This document shows positions 1 through 10,145 of a stretch of 64,000 nt of DNA, piece after piece. Location: the NCBI RefSeq assembly GCF_947497025.1, contig NZ_CANMFC010000007.1:62001-126000 (forward strand), given 5' to 3'. The notes under the pieces were generated by a model that did not search any database, had not been told where the DNA came from, and saw nothing but the letters and a program-made list of their open reading frames with translations. The translations under genes and the position numbers were made by a program. Each line of letters starts with the position of its first letter. Positions within the stretch are counted from its first letter, which is position 1. Origin of the DNA: an uncultured Kushneria sp. (GTDB taxonomy: Bacteria > Pseudomonadota > Gammaproteobacteria > Pseudomonadales > Halomonadaceae).

Positions 1-545
1 AGTACCGTCAGGTCGAAGTCGAAACCGAACAGGGCAAAAAAGCCCAGCAGGATCACCACATCGTGGCCCAGCGAAATCAGGGCGCCGAGGGCAAACTTGT
101 ACTGAAAGCGAAAGGCGACATACAGCGCGACCACACCGAGGGCAATCAGCATGCCCAATCCACTCTGGTCGCGAAGTTGATCGCCGACTTGAGCGCCGAC
201 ATACTCAGCCCGCACCAGATCGACCTGCTCGCCCTCGGCACGCAGGGCGGTGACGACCTGATCACCGATGCCTTCATCAAAGGTCTGCTGAAGGCGGACC
301 AGCACGTCGGTGTCAGCACCAAAGGTCTGCACCGAATAGTTGCCAAAGCCTGCCTCGCCCAGCTCATCACGAACTTCGTCAAGCGAGGGCGCCTTGGCGT
401 AGCTTACCTCGACCTGGGTGCCGCCGGTGAAGTCGAGGCCCAGGCTCAAGCCCTTGACAGCCAGCGCCCCAAGGGCGATGACCGTCAACAGGATAGAGAT
501 GATGTAGGCAGCCTTGCGTTTGCCCATGAAATCAAATTGCGTCAT
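1..545 (-). CDS. secF: Protein translocase subunit SecF (3' end outside window)
   Basis: Inner-membrane subunit that, with SecD and YajC, uses the proton motive force to help SecYEG release and pull preproteins into the periplasm. The visible 181 residues start MTQFDFMGKRKAAY, contain the first membrane helix and the family motif GLDFTGGTQVEV near residues 34-45, then the first periplasmic domain and the start of the membrane bundle (FRFQYKFALGA). The reading frame runs off the left edge, so the C-terminal part is missing only because of the window. It lies 12 bases downstream of secD, consistent with one transcript with secD and yajC. Confidence 0.96.
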   Translation of the reverse strand, partial: MTQFDFMGKRKAAYIISILLTVIALGALAVKGLSLGLDFTGGTQVEVSYAKAPSLDEVRDELGEAGFGNYSVQTFGADTDVLVRLQQTFDEGIGDQVVTALRAEGEQVDLVRAEYVGAQVGDQLRDQSGLGMLIALGVVALYVAFRFQYKFALGALISLGHDVVILLGFFALFGFDFDLTV

Positions 546-557
546 TTGCCGGCCTCC

Positions 558-2402
558 TCAGATCCACAGCTTCTTGAGCGACTTGCCGCCTACGACAAGG
601 TTGGTAAGGGCACGGCTCACCATCACACCGGTGAAGACCGAGGTCAGAATGCCCAGTGACAGCGTGACCGCAAAGCCCTTCACGGGACCGGTACCAATCG
701 AGAACAGGATGATTGCCACCAGCAGGGTCGTGATATTGGCGTCCAGAATGGCCGTGAAGGCCCGCTCATAGCCGGTATGGATGGCCTGCTGTATCGATCG
801 ACTGCGCATTTCCTCGCGGATGCGCTCAAACACCAGCACGTTGGCATCGACCGCCATGCCCAGTGTCAGCACGATCCCGGCAATGCCCGGCAGGGTCAGG
901 GTCGCGCCCAGAATCGACATCGCCGCGATCAGTAGCGTCAGGTTGACGGCCAGGGCGATGTTGGCGATCAGGCCAAACCCCTTGTAGCGCACGATCATGA
1001 AGGCCAGCACCAGAATCAGGCCGACAATGACCGACATGACGCCACGATCAATGTTCTGCTGGCCCAGGCTTGGCCCGATGGTACGTTCCTGTGCGAAGTA
1101 GATGGGCGCGGCCAGTGAGCCCGAACGCAGCAGCAGCGACAGCTCGCGCGCTTCGGTCGGTGAATCCAGACCGGTGATGCGGAACTGATTGCCCAGTGCG
1201 CTCTGGATGGTGGCCAGACTGATGATGCCGCGCTCGGTGTAGGGGATGCGCTCCTCGACCTGTTCTCCGTCACGGGTGACGGTGCGGGTACGGGTCTTGT
1301 GCTCGATGTAGAGCACGGCCATGTTACGGCCGATATTGGCACGCGTGGCACGATTCATGCTGCTTCCGCCAGGGCCATCAAGGTTGATGTTGACCTGGGG
1401 GCGGCCGCTGTCATCGAAGGAGGTGCTGGCGCTGGAGACACGATCGCCGGTGATGATGACATCGCGTTCCAAGGCCGCCTTGCGGCCGGCATCGTTACGA
1501 AATTCGAACGCCTGCTGCTGATCGGGACTCGTGCTGTCGGACGCTTCAAGCCGAAACTCGAGGTTGGCCGTGGCGCCCACGATGCGCTTGGCTTCAGCCG
1601 TGTCCTGCACGCCCGGAAGCTCAACCACGATACGATTGGGGCCCTGACGCTGCACGATCGGCTCGGATACGCCCAATTCGTTGACGCGATTGCGCAGGGT
1701 GGTGAGGTTCTGGTTGATGGCGTAGTCCTGAATGTCGTTGACCGCCTGTTCGGTCAGCGTCATGACAAGCGTTGGTCCGCCATCATCGCTATTGCTGAAG
1801 GTGAATTCGTTGTACTGGCGGCTGAGCAGGGTGCGTGCCTGGCTGCGATCCTCGGCATTGGCAAAGGTAAAGCGGATGGTGTTATCGCCGGTGGTGTTGT
1901 TGCGATAGCGAATGCCTTCACCACGCAGAGCCTCACGCATGGCACTGGCGTTGACATCCAGGCGCTGGTCAATGGCTGCATCCATGTCGACTTCCAGCAG
2001 GAAGTGGACACCACCACGCAGGTCAAGGCCCAGATTCATGGGTTTGGCACCGATGGACTGCAGCCACTGGGGGGTCGAGTCTGCTAGGTTGAGCGCGACG
2101 GTATAGCCCTGGCCCAGTGCCTTGCTGACCACATCCCGAGCGGCCGACTGCTGTGAGTCGTTTTTCAGCCTTACCAGACCGGTGCCGTTGGCGGACTCGC
2201 TTGATGTAACAGCAATGCCTGCCTGCTCGAGTATCTGATCGACACGGGCCATTTCGCTGTCGCCAACGCTTGCGCCGCTGTTGGCTGCGCTGATCTGAAT
2301 GGCCGGGTCCTTGGGATAAAGATTGGGCAGTGCATAGAGAACGCCCACAATAAACACGAGGAGTATCAGCAGATACTTCCAGAGGGGATAACGATTGAGC
2401 AT
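558..2402 (-). CDS. secD: Protein translocase subunit SecD
   Basis: RND-like inner-membrane protein that works with SecF in late steps of Sec export. The 614 residues begin MLNRYPLWKYLLILL, with an N-terminal helix, the conserved GLDLRGGVHFLLEVD motif near residues 125-140, a large periplasmic domain, and a C-terminal block of five helices with GIVLTLGMAVDANVLVFERI, a hallmark of SecD. Length matches the E. coli protein. It sits between yajC and secF in the standard order. No defects seen. Confidence 0.98.
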   Translation of the reverse strand: MLNRYPLWKYLLILLVFIVGVLYALPNLYPKDPAIQISAANSGASVGDSEMARVDQILEQAGIAVTSSESANGTGLVRLKNDSQQSAARDVVSKALGQGYTVALNLADSTPQWLQSIGAKPMNLGLDLRGGVHFLLEVDMDAAIDQRLDVNASAMREALRGEGIRYRNNTTGDNTIRFTFANAEDRSQARTLLSRQYNEFTFSNSDDGGPTLVMTLTEQAVNDIQDYAINQNLTTLRNRVNELGVSEPIVQRQGPNRIVVELPGVQDTAEAKRIVGATANLEFRLEASDSTSPDQQQAFEFRNDAGRKAALERDVIITGDRVSSASTSFDDSGRPQVNINLDGPGGSSMNRATRANIGRNMAVLYIEHKTRTRTVTRDGEQVEERIPYTERGIISLATIQSALGNQFRITGLDSPTEARELSLLLRSGSLAAPIYFAQERTIGPSLGQQNIDRGVMSVIVGLILVLAFMIVRYKGFGLIANIALAVNLTLLIAAMSILGATLTLPGIAGIVLTLGMAVDANVLVFERIREEMRSRSIQQAIHTGYERAFTAILDANITTLLVAIILFSIGTGPVKGFAVTLSLGILTSVFTGVMVSRALTNLVVGGKSLKKLWI

Positions 2403-2594
2403 CGTGGCCCTGTCCTGATTGGCTGGTGGCTCAAGAGAGCTTTTGAGGTCGTATCAATGACCACAGGGCTCGACCAATGGTTCAATCACCACTGAACGAG
2501 CCCCGGGCAGAAGGCGATGTGTTGTGCGTCAATACATCGCAGGCAGGCGTCATTACACCGATACGACAGCGGTGATCGCCTGCCCTTGCTGGGT

Positions 2595-2933
2595 TCAGAT
2601 CGATTTCAGTGTGCCCTTGGGCAGTACGCTGATAACCGAGCTTTTCTGAACATTGACTTCAGTACCTTCAGCGATTTCCAGCGTAATGAACTCGTCACCG
2701 ACCTTGGTCAGACGCCCCATAAGGCCGCCGCTGATGGTGACTTCGTCGCCTTTGGAAAGCTCTGACATCAACTTCTTGTGCGCCTTGGCACGCTTGGACT
2801 GCGGGCGCCAAAGCAGGAAGTAGAAAATCAGGACAAAGCCGACCAGCATGACGATCTGACCGATGGCACCCGCGCCACCGGCACTACCGGCGCCTCCTTC
2901 TGCCATGGCTGCCGGAATCAGGTACTCGAGCAT
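2595..2933 (-). CDS. yajC: Preprotein translocase subunit YajC
   Basis: Small membrane partner of SecDF. It has 112 residues, an Ala/Gly-rich N-terminus, one membrane helix (IVMLVGFVLIFYFLLWRP) and a basic-then-soluble tail with the usual KGDEV-T-GG-GR pattern. The initiator is preceded by an AGGAAA-type Shine-Dalgarno element. It lies about 50 bases after tgt and about 190 bases before secD, the common gammaproteobacterial order. The 190-base gap to secD shows no gene; one weak hairpin around 2431-2447 is not a convincing terminator. Confidence 0.97.
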   Translation of the reverse strand: MLEYLIPAAMAEGGAGSAGGAGAIGQIVMLVGFVLIFYFLLWRPQSKRAKAHKKLMSELSKGDEVTISGGLMGRLTKVGDEFITLEIAEGTEVNVQKSSVISVLPKGTLKSI

Positions 2934-2984
2934 GAGGTTTCCTCTAGGAATGATCTTGTTCAGTGGTGCTCTGTTATAAGCCGT

Positions 2985-5220
<2,236 letters not shown>

Positions 5221-5284
5221 GGCTAATCAAGAGTCGGTGTCATCAAGGGGCGGGCATGATAGCGGATGCTACCGGTCTGCGTCA

Positions 5285-5312
5285 TTGACGTGTTGGCTAC
5301 GGACCGTATAAT
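5285..5312 (+). promoter_or_regulatory. Sigma-70 promoter of the tRNA-Leu gene
   Basis: TTGACG at 5285-5290 and a perfect TATAAT at 5307-5312 are separated by 16 bases. Transcription would start near 5319, about 11 bases before the tRNA. This is the best promoter by eye in the window and fits a stable RNA gene. Confidence 0.8.
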
Positions 5313-5329
5313 ACGTCTCGCGCAACACT

Positions 5330-5417
5330 GCCGGTGTGGCGAAATTGGTAGACGCAGCGGATTCAAAATCCGCCGGACTAATACTCCGTGTCGGTTCGAG
5401 TCCGACCACCGGTACCA
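5330..5417 (+). tRNA. tRNA-Leu (anticodon CAA)
   Basis: An 88-base class II tRNA with encoded CCA. The acceptor stem GCCGGTG pairs with CACCGGT (terminal G-U wobble), the anticodon stem GCGGA/TCCGC encloses loop TTCAAAA giving anticodon CAA, a variable arm follows (GGACTAATACTCC region), and the T arm is GTCGG-TTCGAGT-CCGAC. It stands alone between divergent queA and a Crp/Fnr gene; I see no integrated element at its 3' end. Confidence 0.95.
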
Positions 5418-5536
5418 CCTCTTTACGATATCTCCTCTTTCGTTTTTCCTCTCTGCTTCTTGCCATCTGTCACGGCGAGGCGTGTATTCTTGCCTGAAAT
5501 ATCTGTTTTAAACACTCATGACAGAGGAGATTCCGA

Positions 5537-6268
5537 GTGTCCCATCAAAGTTGCATGGTTCGGCATTTTCAATATTTTGCGGATCTTTCCGATTCGGAAA
5601 TCGAGCTTTTGAGCACGCTTGAGAAATCTCCCGAGCAGCTCAAAAGCGGTGATGCCCTGTGGCGTGAAGGCGAGCGTGCCGAAGAAATGGCGGTATTGAG
5701 CCAGGGCTGGGCCTGCAGCAGCTATGTGCTGGAAGATGGCAGCAGAATGATTCTGGACATCTTCATGCCCGGAGATGTCGTCGGTCTGCGCGAATATGCC
5801 CTTGAGGCGCATCAGTCGACCATTGAGGCCATCACCGATTGCACGTTTTGTCGCTTTCCACACTGTCACCTGGATAACGTTTTTGAAAAATCCGGCCGAC
5901 TGACCAGTACCTTTTTTTCCATTTCGGGTATTCAGCAATCCATGCTGGTAGAGCGTATGGTCAATCTGGGGCGTAGAAACGCGCAAAGCAAACTGGCCCA
6001 TTTTCTGTGCGAGACACGCAGTCGCCTGTCCAAAACCAACAGTGGCGCGCTCAACGAGTTCAGGCTGCCGTTATCGCAACAGATGCTGGCGGATCTGATG
6101 GGGTTAACGCCGGTACACGTCAGCCGGGTATTTTCTTCTCTACGCGAGCAGTCGCTGGTTTATCGTGATCGGCATCAGATCAGTATCCCGGACATTGGTC
6201 GACTGCAGGAATTTTCTGACTTCAGGGAAGGCTATCTTCGGATGCACTCAAAGCGCTCGGAGACCTGA
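5537..6268 (+). CDS. Crp/Fnr-family transcriptional regulator
   Basis: A 243-residue regulator with an N-terminal cyclic-nucleotide-type beta-barrel (around 25-125, including GDALWREGERAEEM and MPGDVVGL) and a C-terminal helix-turn-helix (LSQQMLADLMGLTPVHVSRVF). The start is GTG at 5537 with GAGGAGA six bases upstream. It lacks the N-terminal cysteine cluster of true FNR; cysteines at about 102, 105 and 109 (CTFCRFPHC) are spaced differently, so oxygen sensing cannot be claimed. The effector is unknown. It precedes an acyltransferase gene by an AT-rich gap. Confidence 0.88.
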   Translation: MSHQSCMVRHFQYFADLSDSEIELLSTLEKSPEQLKSGDALWREGERAEEMAVLSQGWACSSYVLEDGSRMILDIFMPGDVVGLREYALEAHQSTIEAITDCTFCRFPHCHLDNVFEKSGRLTSTFFSISGIQQSMLVERMVNLGRRNAQSKLAHFLCETRSRLSKTNSGALNEFRLPLSQQMLADLMGLTPVHVSRVFSSLREQSLVYRDRHQISIPDIGRLQEFSDFREGYLRMHSKRSET

Positions 6269-6560
6269 AGCAGGGGCAAATTTGTTCCCGAGGAAAGCGC
6301 TGGCAGCTCAGTGTAAACTTTATAATTTTTCAGAGGACTAAAAAACTAATTCATGACGATATTTTATGCTGATTTTCTGTCATGAAGTGGAATGGTGAAA
6401 TTAATAAAGCTCGATGTCCGATTTTGATGCCGGTTACTGCTATTGGCTTATTTTAAAATATAATGCGCTAATTCAGCGAGGAACGGACAAATCGGCATAT
6501 TTTATTTTTTTACGTTACATTATGTTTCTCTGGCAGTGTCATTTGTCAGAGGGTCCGGTA
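6269..6560. other. AT-rich intergenic region before the acyltransferase
   Basis: This 292-base gap is much richer in A/T than its surroundings, with long A and T runs and a TATAAT at 6459-6464 that could be a -10 element, although no good -35 lies 16-18 bases upstream. An open frame runs through it into the acyltransferase from 6414 but has no ribosome site or family-like sequence. The base composition could reflect foreign origin or a silenced regulatory region; that is inference. Confidence 0.4.
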
Positions 6561-7622
6561 ATGGCCAGAGAAAATGTTTCAGCAGCTCCAGGAAGAGGCC
6601 GCATAAGGTGGATGGATGCCCTGAGGGGGCTTGCCATTACCATGGTGGTCTATTTACACAGCGCCGATTCGATGTCGCTCAAGTTTGAAGATCTTGATCC
6701 CATCTTTACTCAGATCAATGGTTATTTTTCTCCTTTTAGAATGCCGGCACTGATGTTGCTTTCAGGCCTTCTGGTGGCAGGGTCGATGCGCAAGGGCGCT
6801 GGGCGTTATTTCAAGGGCAAGCTGTCGGGTATTCTTTATCCTTATGTGATCTGGTCGATTATTTCCTACGGCCTTTTTATATATAGAGCCCATTTTAATG
6901 GCAAGCCGGTGGTTGAGTTCTGGCACTCGCTATTTTTCGAGCCCATGGCTTATCTCTGGTTTATTTATTACATCTTTTTTTACTACGTTATTGCCTATTT
7001 TGTCCTCAGGCTGCACTGGGCCGTGTCCATTCTGGGATCACTGGCGCTTTATCTGGTTCTGAAGGATACCGAGGTCGATCGCTTCATATTTCACCTGCCG
7101 TTTTTCATTGTGGGTGGGGTGCTGGGCTATCATCTGGAAGCCTTCAAGCATTTTATCGAGCGTACCAGCTGGCTGGCCGTTCTGGCGCTGGCGGGTCTGG
7201 TGGTCTGGTACGTCATGGCCTACCACGGTTTGGTAGCCACTGGCGGCGCCTATCAGCCCATGTCCATGGTTCTGGCACTGGCGATGACCCTGGTGTTGCT
7301 GCGTATCGTCACCTTTAGATGGACAGCTCCGGTGCTGCGGCCCTTCGAGTGGTTTGGTCGTAACTCTCTGGTGCTTTTCCTCGTGCATTTCCCGGTGACC
7401 TGGGTGGCGCCCGTGATTCTCACTCGAGTGGTACACGGCAATCCGGACATGGTCTTTCCAGTCTATTTCCTTGGCGTGATGGCCATCAGCTCGCTGGCAG
7501 CCGTCTTGAACAATCGCAGCAAGCTGGTATCGCTACTGTTTACGGCCAATGTATTGGTCAACCGCACGGCTTCCAACCGGTCCGAGGAACGAATCGGCAA
7601 TGTCAGCGTTGCTCGAAAGTAA
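6561..7622 (+). CDS. Acyltransferase 3 family membrane protein
   Basis: Integral membrane O-acyltransferase family protein (OafA/NodX/WecH type), which usually transfers acetyl or other acyl groups onto surface sugars. I start at ATG 6561 with AGAGGG seven bases before it, giving 353 residues. The family start is plain: RIRWMDALRGLAITMVVYLH, then several hydrophobic helices and the internal F-RNSL-LFLVHFPV segment near the C-terminus. The upstream region and parts of the gene are AT-rich compared with neighbours. The acceptor substrate cannot be read from sequence. Confidence 0.85.
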   Translation: MARENVSAAPGRGRIRWMDALRGLAITMVVYLHSADSMSLKFEDLDPIFTQINGYFSPFRMPALMLLSGLLVAGSMRKGAGRYFKGKLSGILYPYVIWSIISYGLFIYRAHFNGKPVVEFWHSLFFEPMAYLWFIYYIFFYYVIAYFVLRLHWAVSILGSLALYLVLKDTEVDRFIFHLPFFIVGGVLGYHLEAFKHFIERTSWLAVLALAGLVVWYVMAYHGLVATGGAYQPMSMVLALAMTLVLLRIVTFRWTAPVLRPFEWFGRNSLVLFLVHFPVTWVAPVILTRVVHGNPDMVFPVYFLGVMAISSLAAVLNNRSKLVSLLFTANVLVNRTASNRSEERIGNVSVARK

Positions 7623-7801
7623 ACGCCTGTAGGGTATTTCGCTTATCGACATGACCGGCTTTCAAGTCGGTCATGTGCATTCCAAGCAGGTCGGCGTTTG
7701 TGGACCAGTGCAACGAACCCGGAAAGCCCCTAGAATGTCGGCATTCATATGGTCGGAGAGAGATTCCGGTCGTGTCCTGAAAGGCCGTAATGGGAGTATT
7801 C

Positions 7802-7936
7802 ATGAGCGAGGGCGTACTGCACTTTTTCTTCATTACGACAGGTGCGATCCTGACGCTTTTATTTTTCCCGCTACTGGTCATGGTGCTTTTGAAGGTACTG
7901 CGGCGCTGGCGAGAGGAAAAACGCTCTCGGCACTGA
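7802..7936 (+). CDS. Small single-span membrane protein (44 aa)
   Basis: Begins MSEGVLHFFFITTG, continues as one hydrophobic helix (about residues 5-30) and ends in a strongly basic tail with R/K residues (LRRWREEKRSRH). GGGAG lies five bases before the ATG. The topology suggests an inner-membrane miniprotein with a cytoplasmic basic end. I do not recognise a family and no function is proposed. It fills the otherwise empty gap between the acyltransferase and the universal stress gene. A longer overlapping frame (7651-7986) has no protein-like features. Confidence 0.55.
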   Translation: MSEGVLHFFFITTGAILTLLFFPLLVMVLLKVLRRWREEKRSRH

Positions 7937-7990
7937 GGGAACGCCGCAGTACTCGTAATGCCCAGCATGAGACATGCGGGCAATGAGTCA

Positions 7991-8401
7991 TTATCTGACC
8001 GTGATGACGCGACAGGCCGCGCGCTGGTTGATCGCCACGGAAACGCTGCCACCTTTCTCGTTTGATGTCCTGCTCAGGCCCTTGTATCCCATGACGATGG
8101 CATCGGCGTCCAGTCGGTGCGCTTCTCGTTCAATGACTTCGGCAGGAGCGCCCTTGCGAACAAGAATACTGGTATCAAGGTCCGAGGCATCAATGGTCTC
8201 AAGCGCTGTCTGAATCAGCTGCATGGCAGCATCGTTTTGCGAAGGGCTCGTTACCAGAGGGTCGTTATCCTTTTCAGTAACGACCGGCACGTGTATTAAA
8301 TAAAGTCTGCCATGGTTGGCGCGCGCCAGATGCGCGGCAATGTCCAGTGCCTTGTTGGCATTCCCGGATCCATCCAGTGGTACGAGAATTGTGCGATACA
8401 T
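7991..8401 (-). CDS. Universal stress protein (UspA family)
   Basis: Cytoplasmic alpha/beta nucleotide-binding-like stress protein. I start at 8401 (MYRTILVPLDGS) because AGGAGG lies seven bases upstream; the frame extends nine residues further without support. The 136 residues show the family's first strand, the ADAIVMGYKG strand-loop and the C-terminal GGSVSVAINQRAACRVITVR. The classic G-x2-G-x9-GS ATP loop appears altered (GYKGLSRTSNEKGGS), so ATP binding is likely but not certain. Monocistronic by spacing. Confidence 0.9.
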   Translation of the reverse strand: MYRTILVPLDGSGNANKALDIAAHLARANHGRLYLIHVPVVTEKDNDPLVTSPSQNDAAMQLIQTALETIDASDLDTSILVRKGAPAEVIEREAHRLDADAIVMGYKGLSRTSNEKGGSVSVAINQRAACRVITVR

Positions 8402-8544
8402 CAATTGGCCTCCTGTTGTCCGTGTCATGTCACTGTCATCACGTGCTTCACAAGTATAAAACTGACGCCGTATCTGTCATGGAAGATCTGCCGTCATGCT
8501 CATGGAATGGGAAAGGGAAACGCCGGGATGAGAAGGGCAGATAC

Positions 8545-8574
8545 TAAAACGCCCGCACCGGAAGGGGCGGGCGT
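8545..8574 (-). terminator. Rho-independent terminator of the DUF883 gene
   Basis: On the minus strand an ACGCCCGC/GCGGGCGT stem with a 10-base loop is followed by a short T run (AAAA at 8546-8549 on the plus strand). It lies 17 bases past the DUF883 stop. Confidence 0.65.
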
Positions 8575-8591
8575 ACAGGGAGCATTACAAA

Positions 8592-8936
8592 TCAGGAACG
8601 ACGACCCAGTAAAAGACCGGCCACCAGTCCAATGGCGGCACCTGCGCCAATATAGCTCCAGGCATTTTCATGCACATGACGATCCAGATCACGCGCGCCC
8701 TCTTCGGTCAGTTCCCATGCGCGGTGTCCTTCATCTTCTACCCGATCACGAGCCTGATACCAGCGTTGACCCAGTTGATCACCAGCGCCCTTGAGACGAC
8801 TGCGTATCTTTTGACCCGTTGAATCAAGCTCATCTTCATAACGTGCCAGTGCGCGCGCGCCTCGCTTGTTCAGCTCCTTTTCGTAATCCTTGAGTCGACG
8901 AGTGGCTCGGCTATCGCTGGATGAAAAAATGCCCAT
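8592..8936 (-). CDS. DUF883 (ElaB/YqjD-like) membrane-anchored protein
   Basis: A 114-residue protein with a long, highly charged helical N-terminal part (about 1-90, heptad-like and rich in R/D/E) and a C-terminal membrane helix SYIGAGAAIGLVAGLLLGRR. This tail-anchored layout, ending GLLLGRR, is typical of ElaB/YqjD/DUF883 proteins; in E. coli YqjD has been linked to ribosome attachment at the membrane in stationary phase. Its neighbour is a universal stress gene, which fits stress or stationary-phase expression, but no direct regulatory site was seen. Confidence 0.8.
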   Translation of the reverse strand: MGIFSSSDSRATRRLKDYEKELNKRGARALARYEDELDSTGQKIRSRLKGAGDQLGQRWYQARDRVEDEGHRAWELTEEGARDLDRHVHENAWSYIGAGAAIGLVAGLLLGRRS

Positions 8937-9617
8937 CTGATGTCCTCCATTGACGTGGTCAGGCTTGTTTCAGGTCACTACCGGACGTGCTCTGGTCAGT
9001 ATAGGTGGCTGAAAACGTGGGTGTCTTTCTGGTTTGTGCAGCGTCAGCCGTGGTTGTCATGACCTGCGCTACCTGATTGGACACTGTACCCAAGCGTAGT
9101 TCAGATCAAAACACTTAACCTGGTCTTCATGAGGCTGACAACAGGCTGTCATGCCTTGTATAACTGATGCACAGGAAAGCGGTATTTTTTAACTCCAGAC
9201 GATTTTTGAAAATTAAAAAACCGATATTTTTTGAAAAATATGGACAACAGTTCTACTAGTGTTACCATCCTTACACTGCAAGGATGCAAACAGAAGGCAG
9301 GACGCTTTCGCCTCATCCGGTAGCAGGATTTTCCAGGAAGGAAAAGTGGTTGAAGACGCCATGGATGGCGCCTGAGGCTGTCACTAATGACACCTGCCGA
9401 TGATGTCCTGTCATCGCGTCTCTCGTTTTATCCTGATATCGCTTTGACATCATGGCTTCTGGCTGGCTTCGTTAATCGAGGCCTTTTTTATGCGCGCGTT
9501 TTGTATCGCGGGAGATCCGGGGTTCATATCGTGGGGCATATATCGAGATAGAAGCGGGCTTCGAATAAGCGATGGTCAGGCGTAAGATTGTTCGCTTTAT
9601 TCTCGGAGAGCGCAGCC
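8937..9617. other. Largest non-coding gap of the window
   Basis: About 680 bases without a convincing gene. It holds an AT-rich core at 9181-9250 and, at 9465-9489, a good intrinsic terminator with no gene before it (listed separately). A 39-codon frame at 9284-9403 has AAGG directly against its ATG and no recognisable content. A regulatory RNA ending at 9489 is possible but not shown. Confidence 0.5.
9465..9489 (+). terminator. Orphan intrinsic terminator
   Basis: GGCTTCG (9465-9471), loop TTAAT, CGAGGCC (9477-9483), then six T residues (9484-9489). The stem has one G-U pair. There is no plus-strand gene upstream for more than 1.5 kb, so it may end a small untranslated RNA. Confidence 0.6.
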
Positions 9618-10115
9618 ATGGGATCATCACGTGTACGTGTCCAGATTGTGGATGCCCTGAATCGGCCCGTGGGTAGTGCACGTCGATGTGATATGCGCCG
9701 GTTGCGGATGTGGCATCGAGCGGTCTATATCTTTGTGATCGATCAGCAAGGCAGGCTTTGCGTGCAGCACCGCACGCCGTGGAAGGACATTTTTCCAGGT
9801 TATCGCGATCTTTGTGCCGGTGGGGTAGTCGATGCCGGCGAATCCATGGCATGCGCTGCGCGTCGAGAGCTGCAGGAGGAGCTGGGGTTGTCACTTGAAC
9901 TGAACTACTGCCTGAAACTTTATTTCGAAGAAGGCATGAATGCCTTTGGCAGCGTTTTTCTGACGCGTTATCGCAATCAGCCCATGACGCTCCAGCCCAG
10001 TGAAGTGGCAGGCATCGAGTGGCTGACACTGAGTGAAGCGTTGGCCATTGAAGATGCCACACCCGACTCGCACCAGGCCCTCAAGGTGCTGGTGGAGCAG
10101 GGATTCTTGTCATAA
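9618..10115 (+). CDS. Nudix hydrolase (YfcD-like)
   Basis: A 165-residue Nudix-fold protein. The start at 9618 (MGSSRVRVQIVDALNRPVG) has GGAGAG seven bases upstream. The Nudix box is complete: GGVVDAGES, then ARRELQEELGL at about residues 74-97, with the catalytic RELQEE. The preceding RRLRMWHRAVYIFVID and the arrangement resemble E. coli YfcD and isopentenyl-diphosphate-isomerase-like Nudix enzymes. The substrate cannot be told. It stands alone, convergent with dgcA. Confidence 0.88.
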   Translation: MGSSRVRVQIVDALNRPVGSARRCDMRRLRMWHRAVYIFVIDQQGRLCVQHRTPWKDIFPGYRDLCAGGVVDAGESMACAARRELQEELGLSLELNYCLKLYFEEGMNAFGSVFLTRYRNQPMTLQPSEVAGIEWLTLSEALAIEDATPDSHQALKVLVEQGFLS

Positions 10116-10145
10116 GCGCCTGCCTTGGGCAGGCCCTGCAGGTCT

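Noticed and set aside
7651-7986. 111-codon plus-strand open frame between acyltransferase and uspA
   Set aside because: No ribosome site, no protein-like pattern, and it overlaps the better-supported 44-residue membrane protein in another frame.
9284-9403. 39-codon frame in the large gap
   Set aside because: AAGG abuts the ATG without proper spacing and the peptide shows no structure; kept only as a remark.
9472-10062. 196-codon minus-strand open frame over the Nudix gene
   Set aside because: Antisense to a clear Nudix box; no family features of its own.
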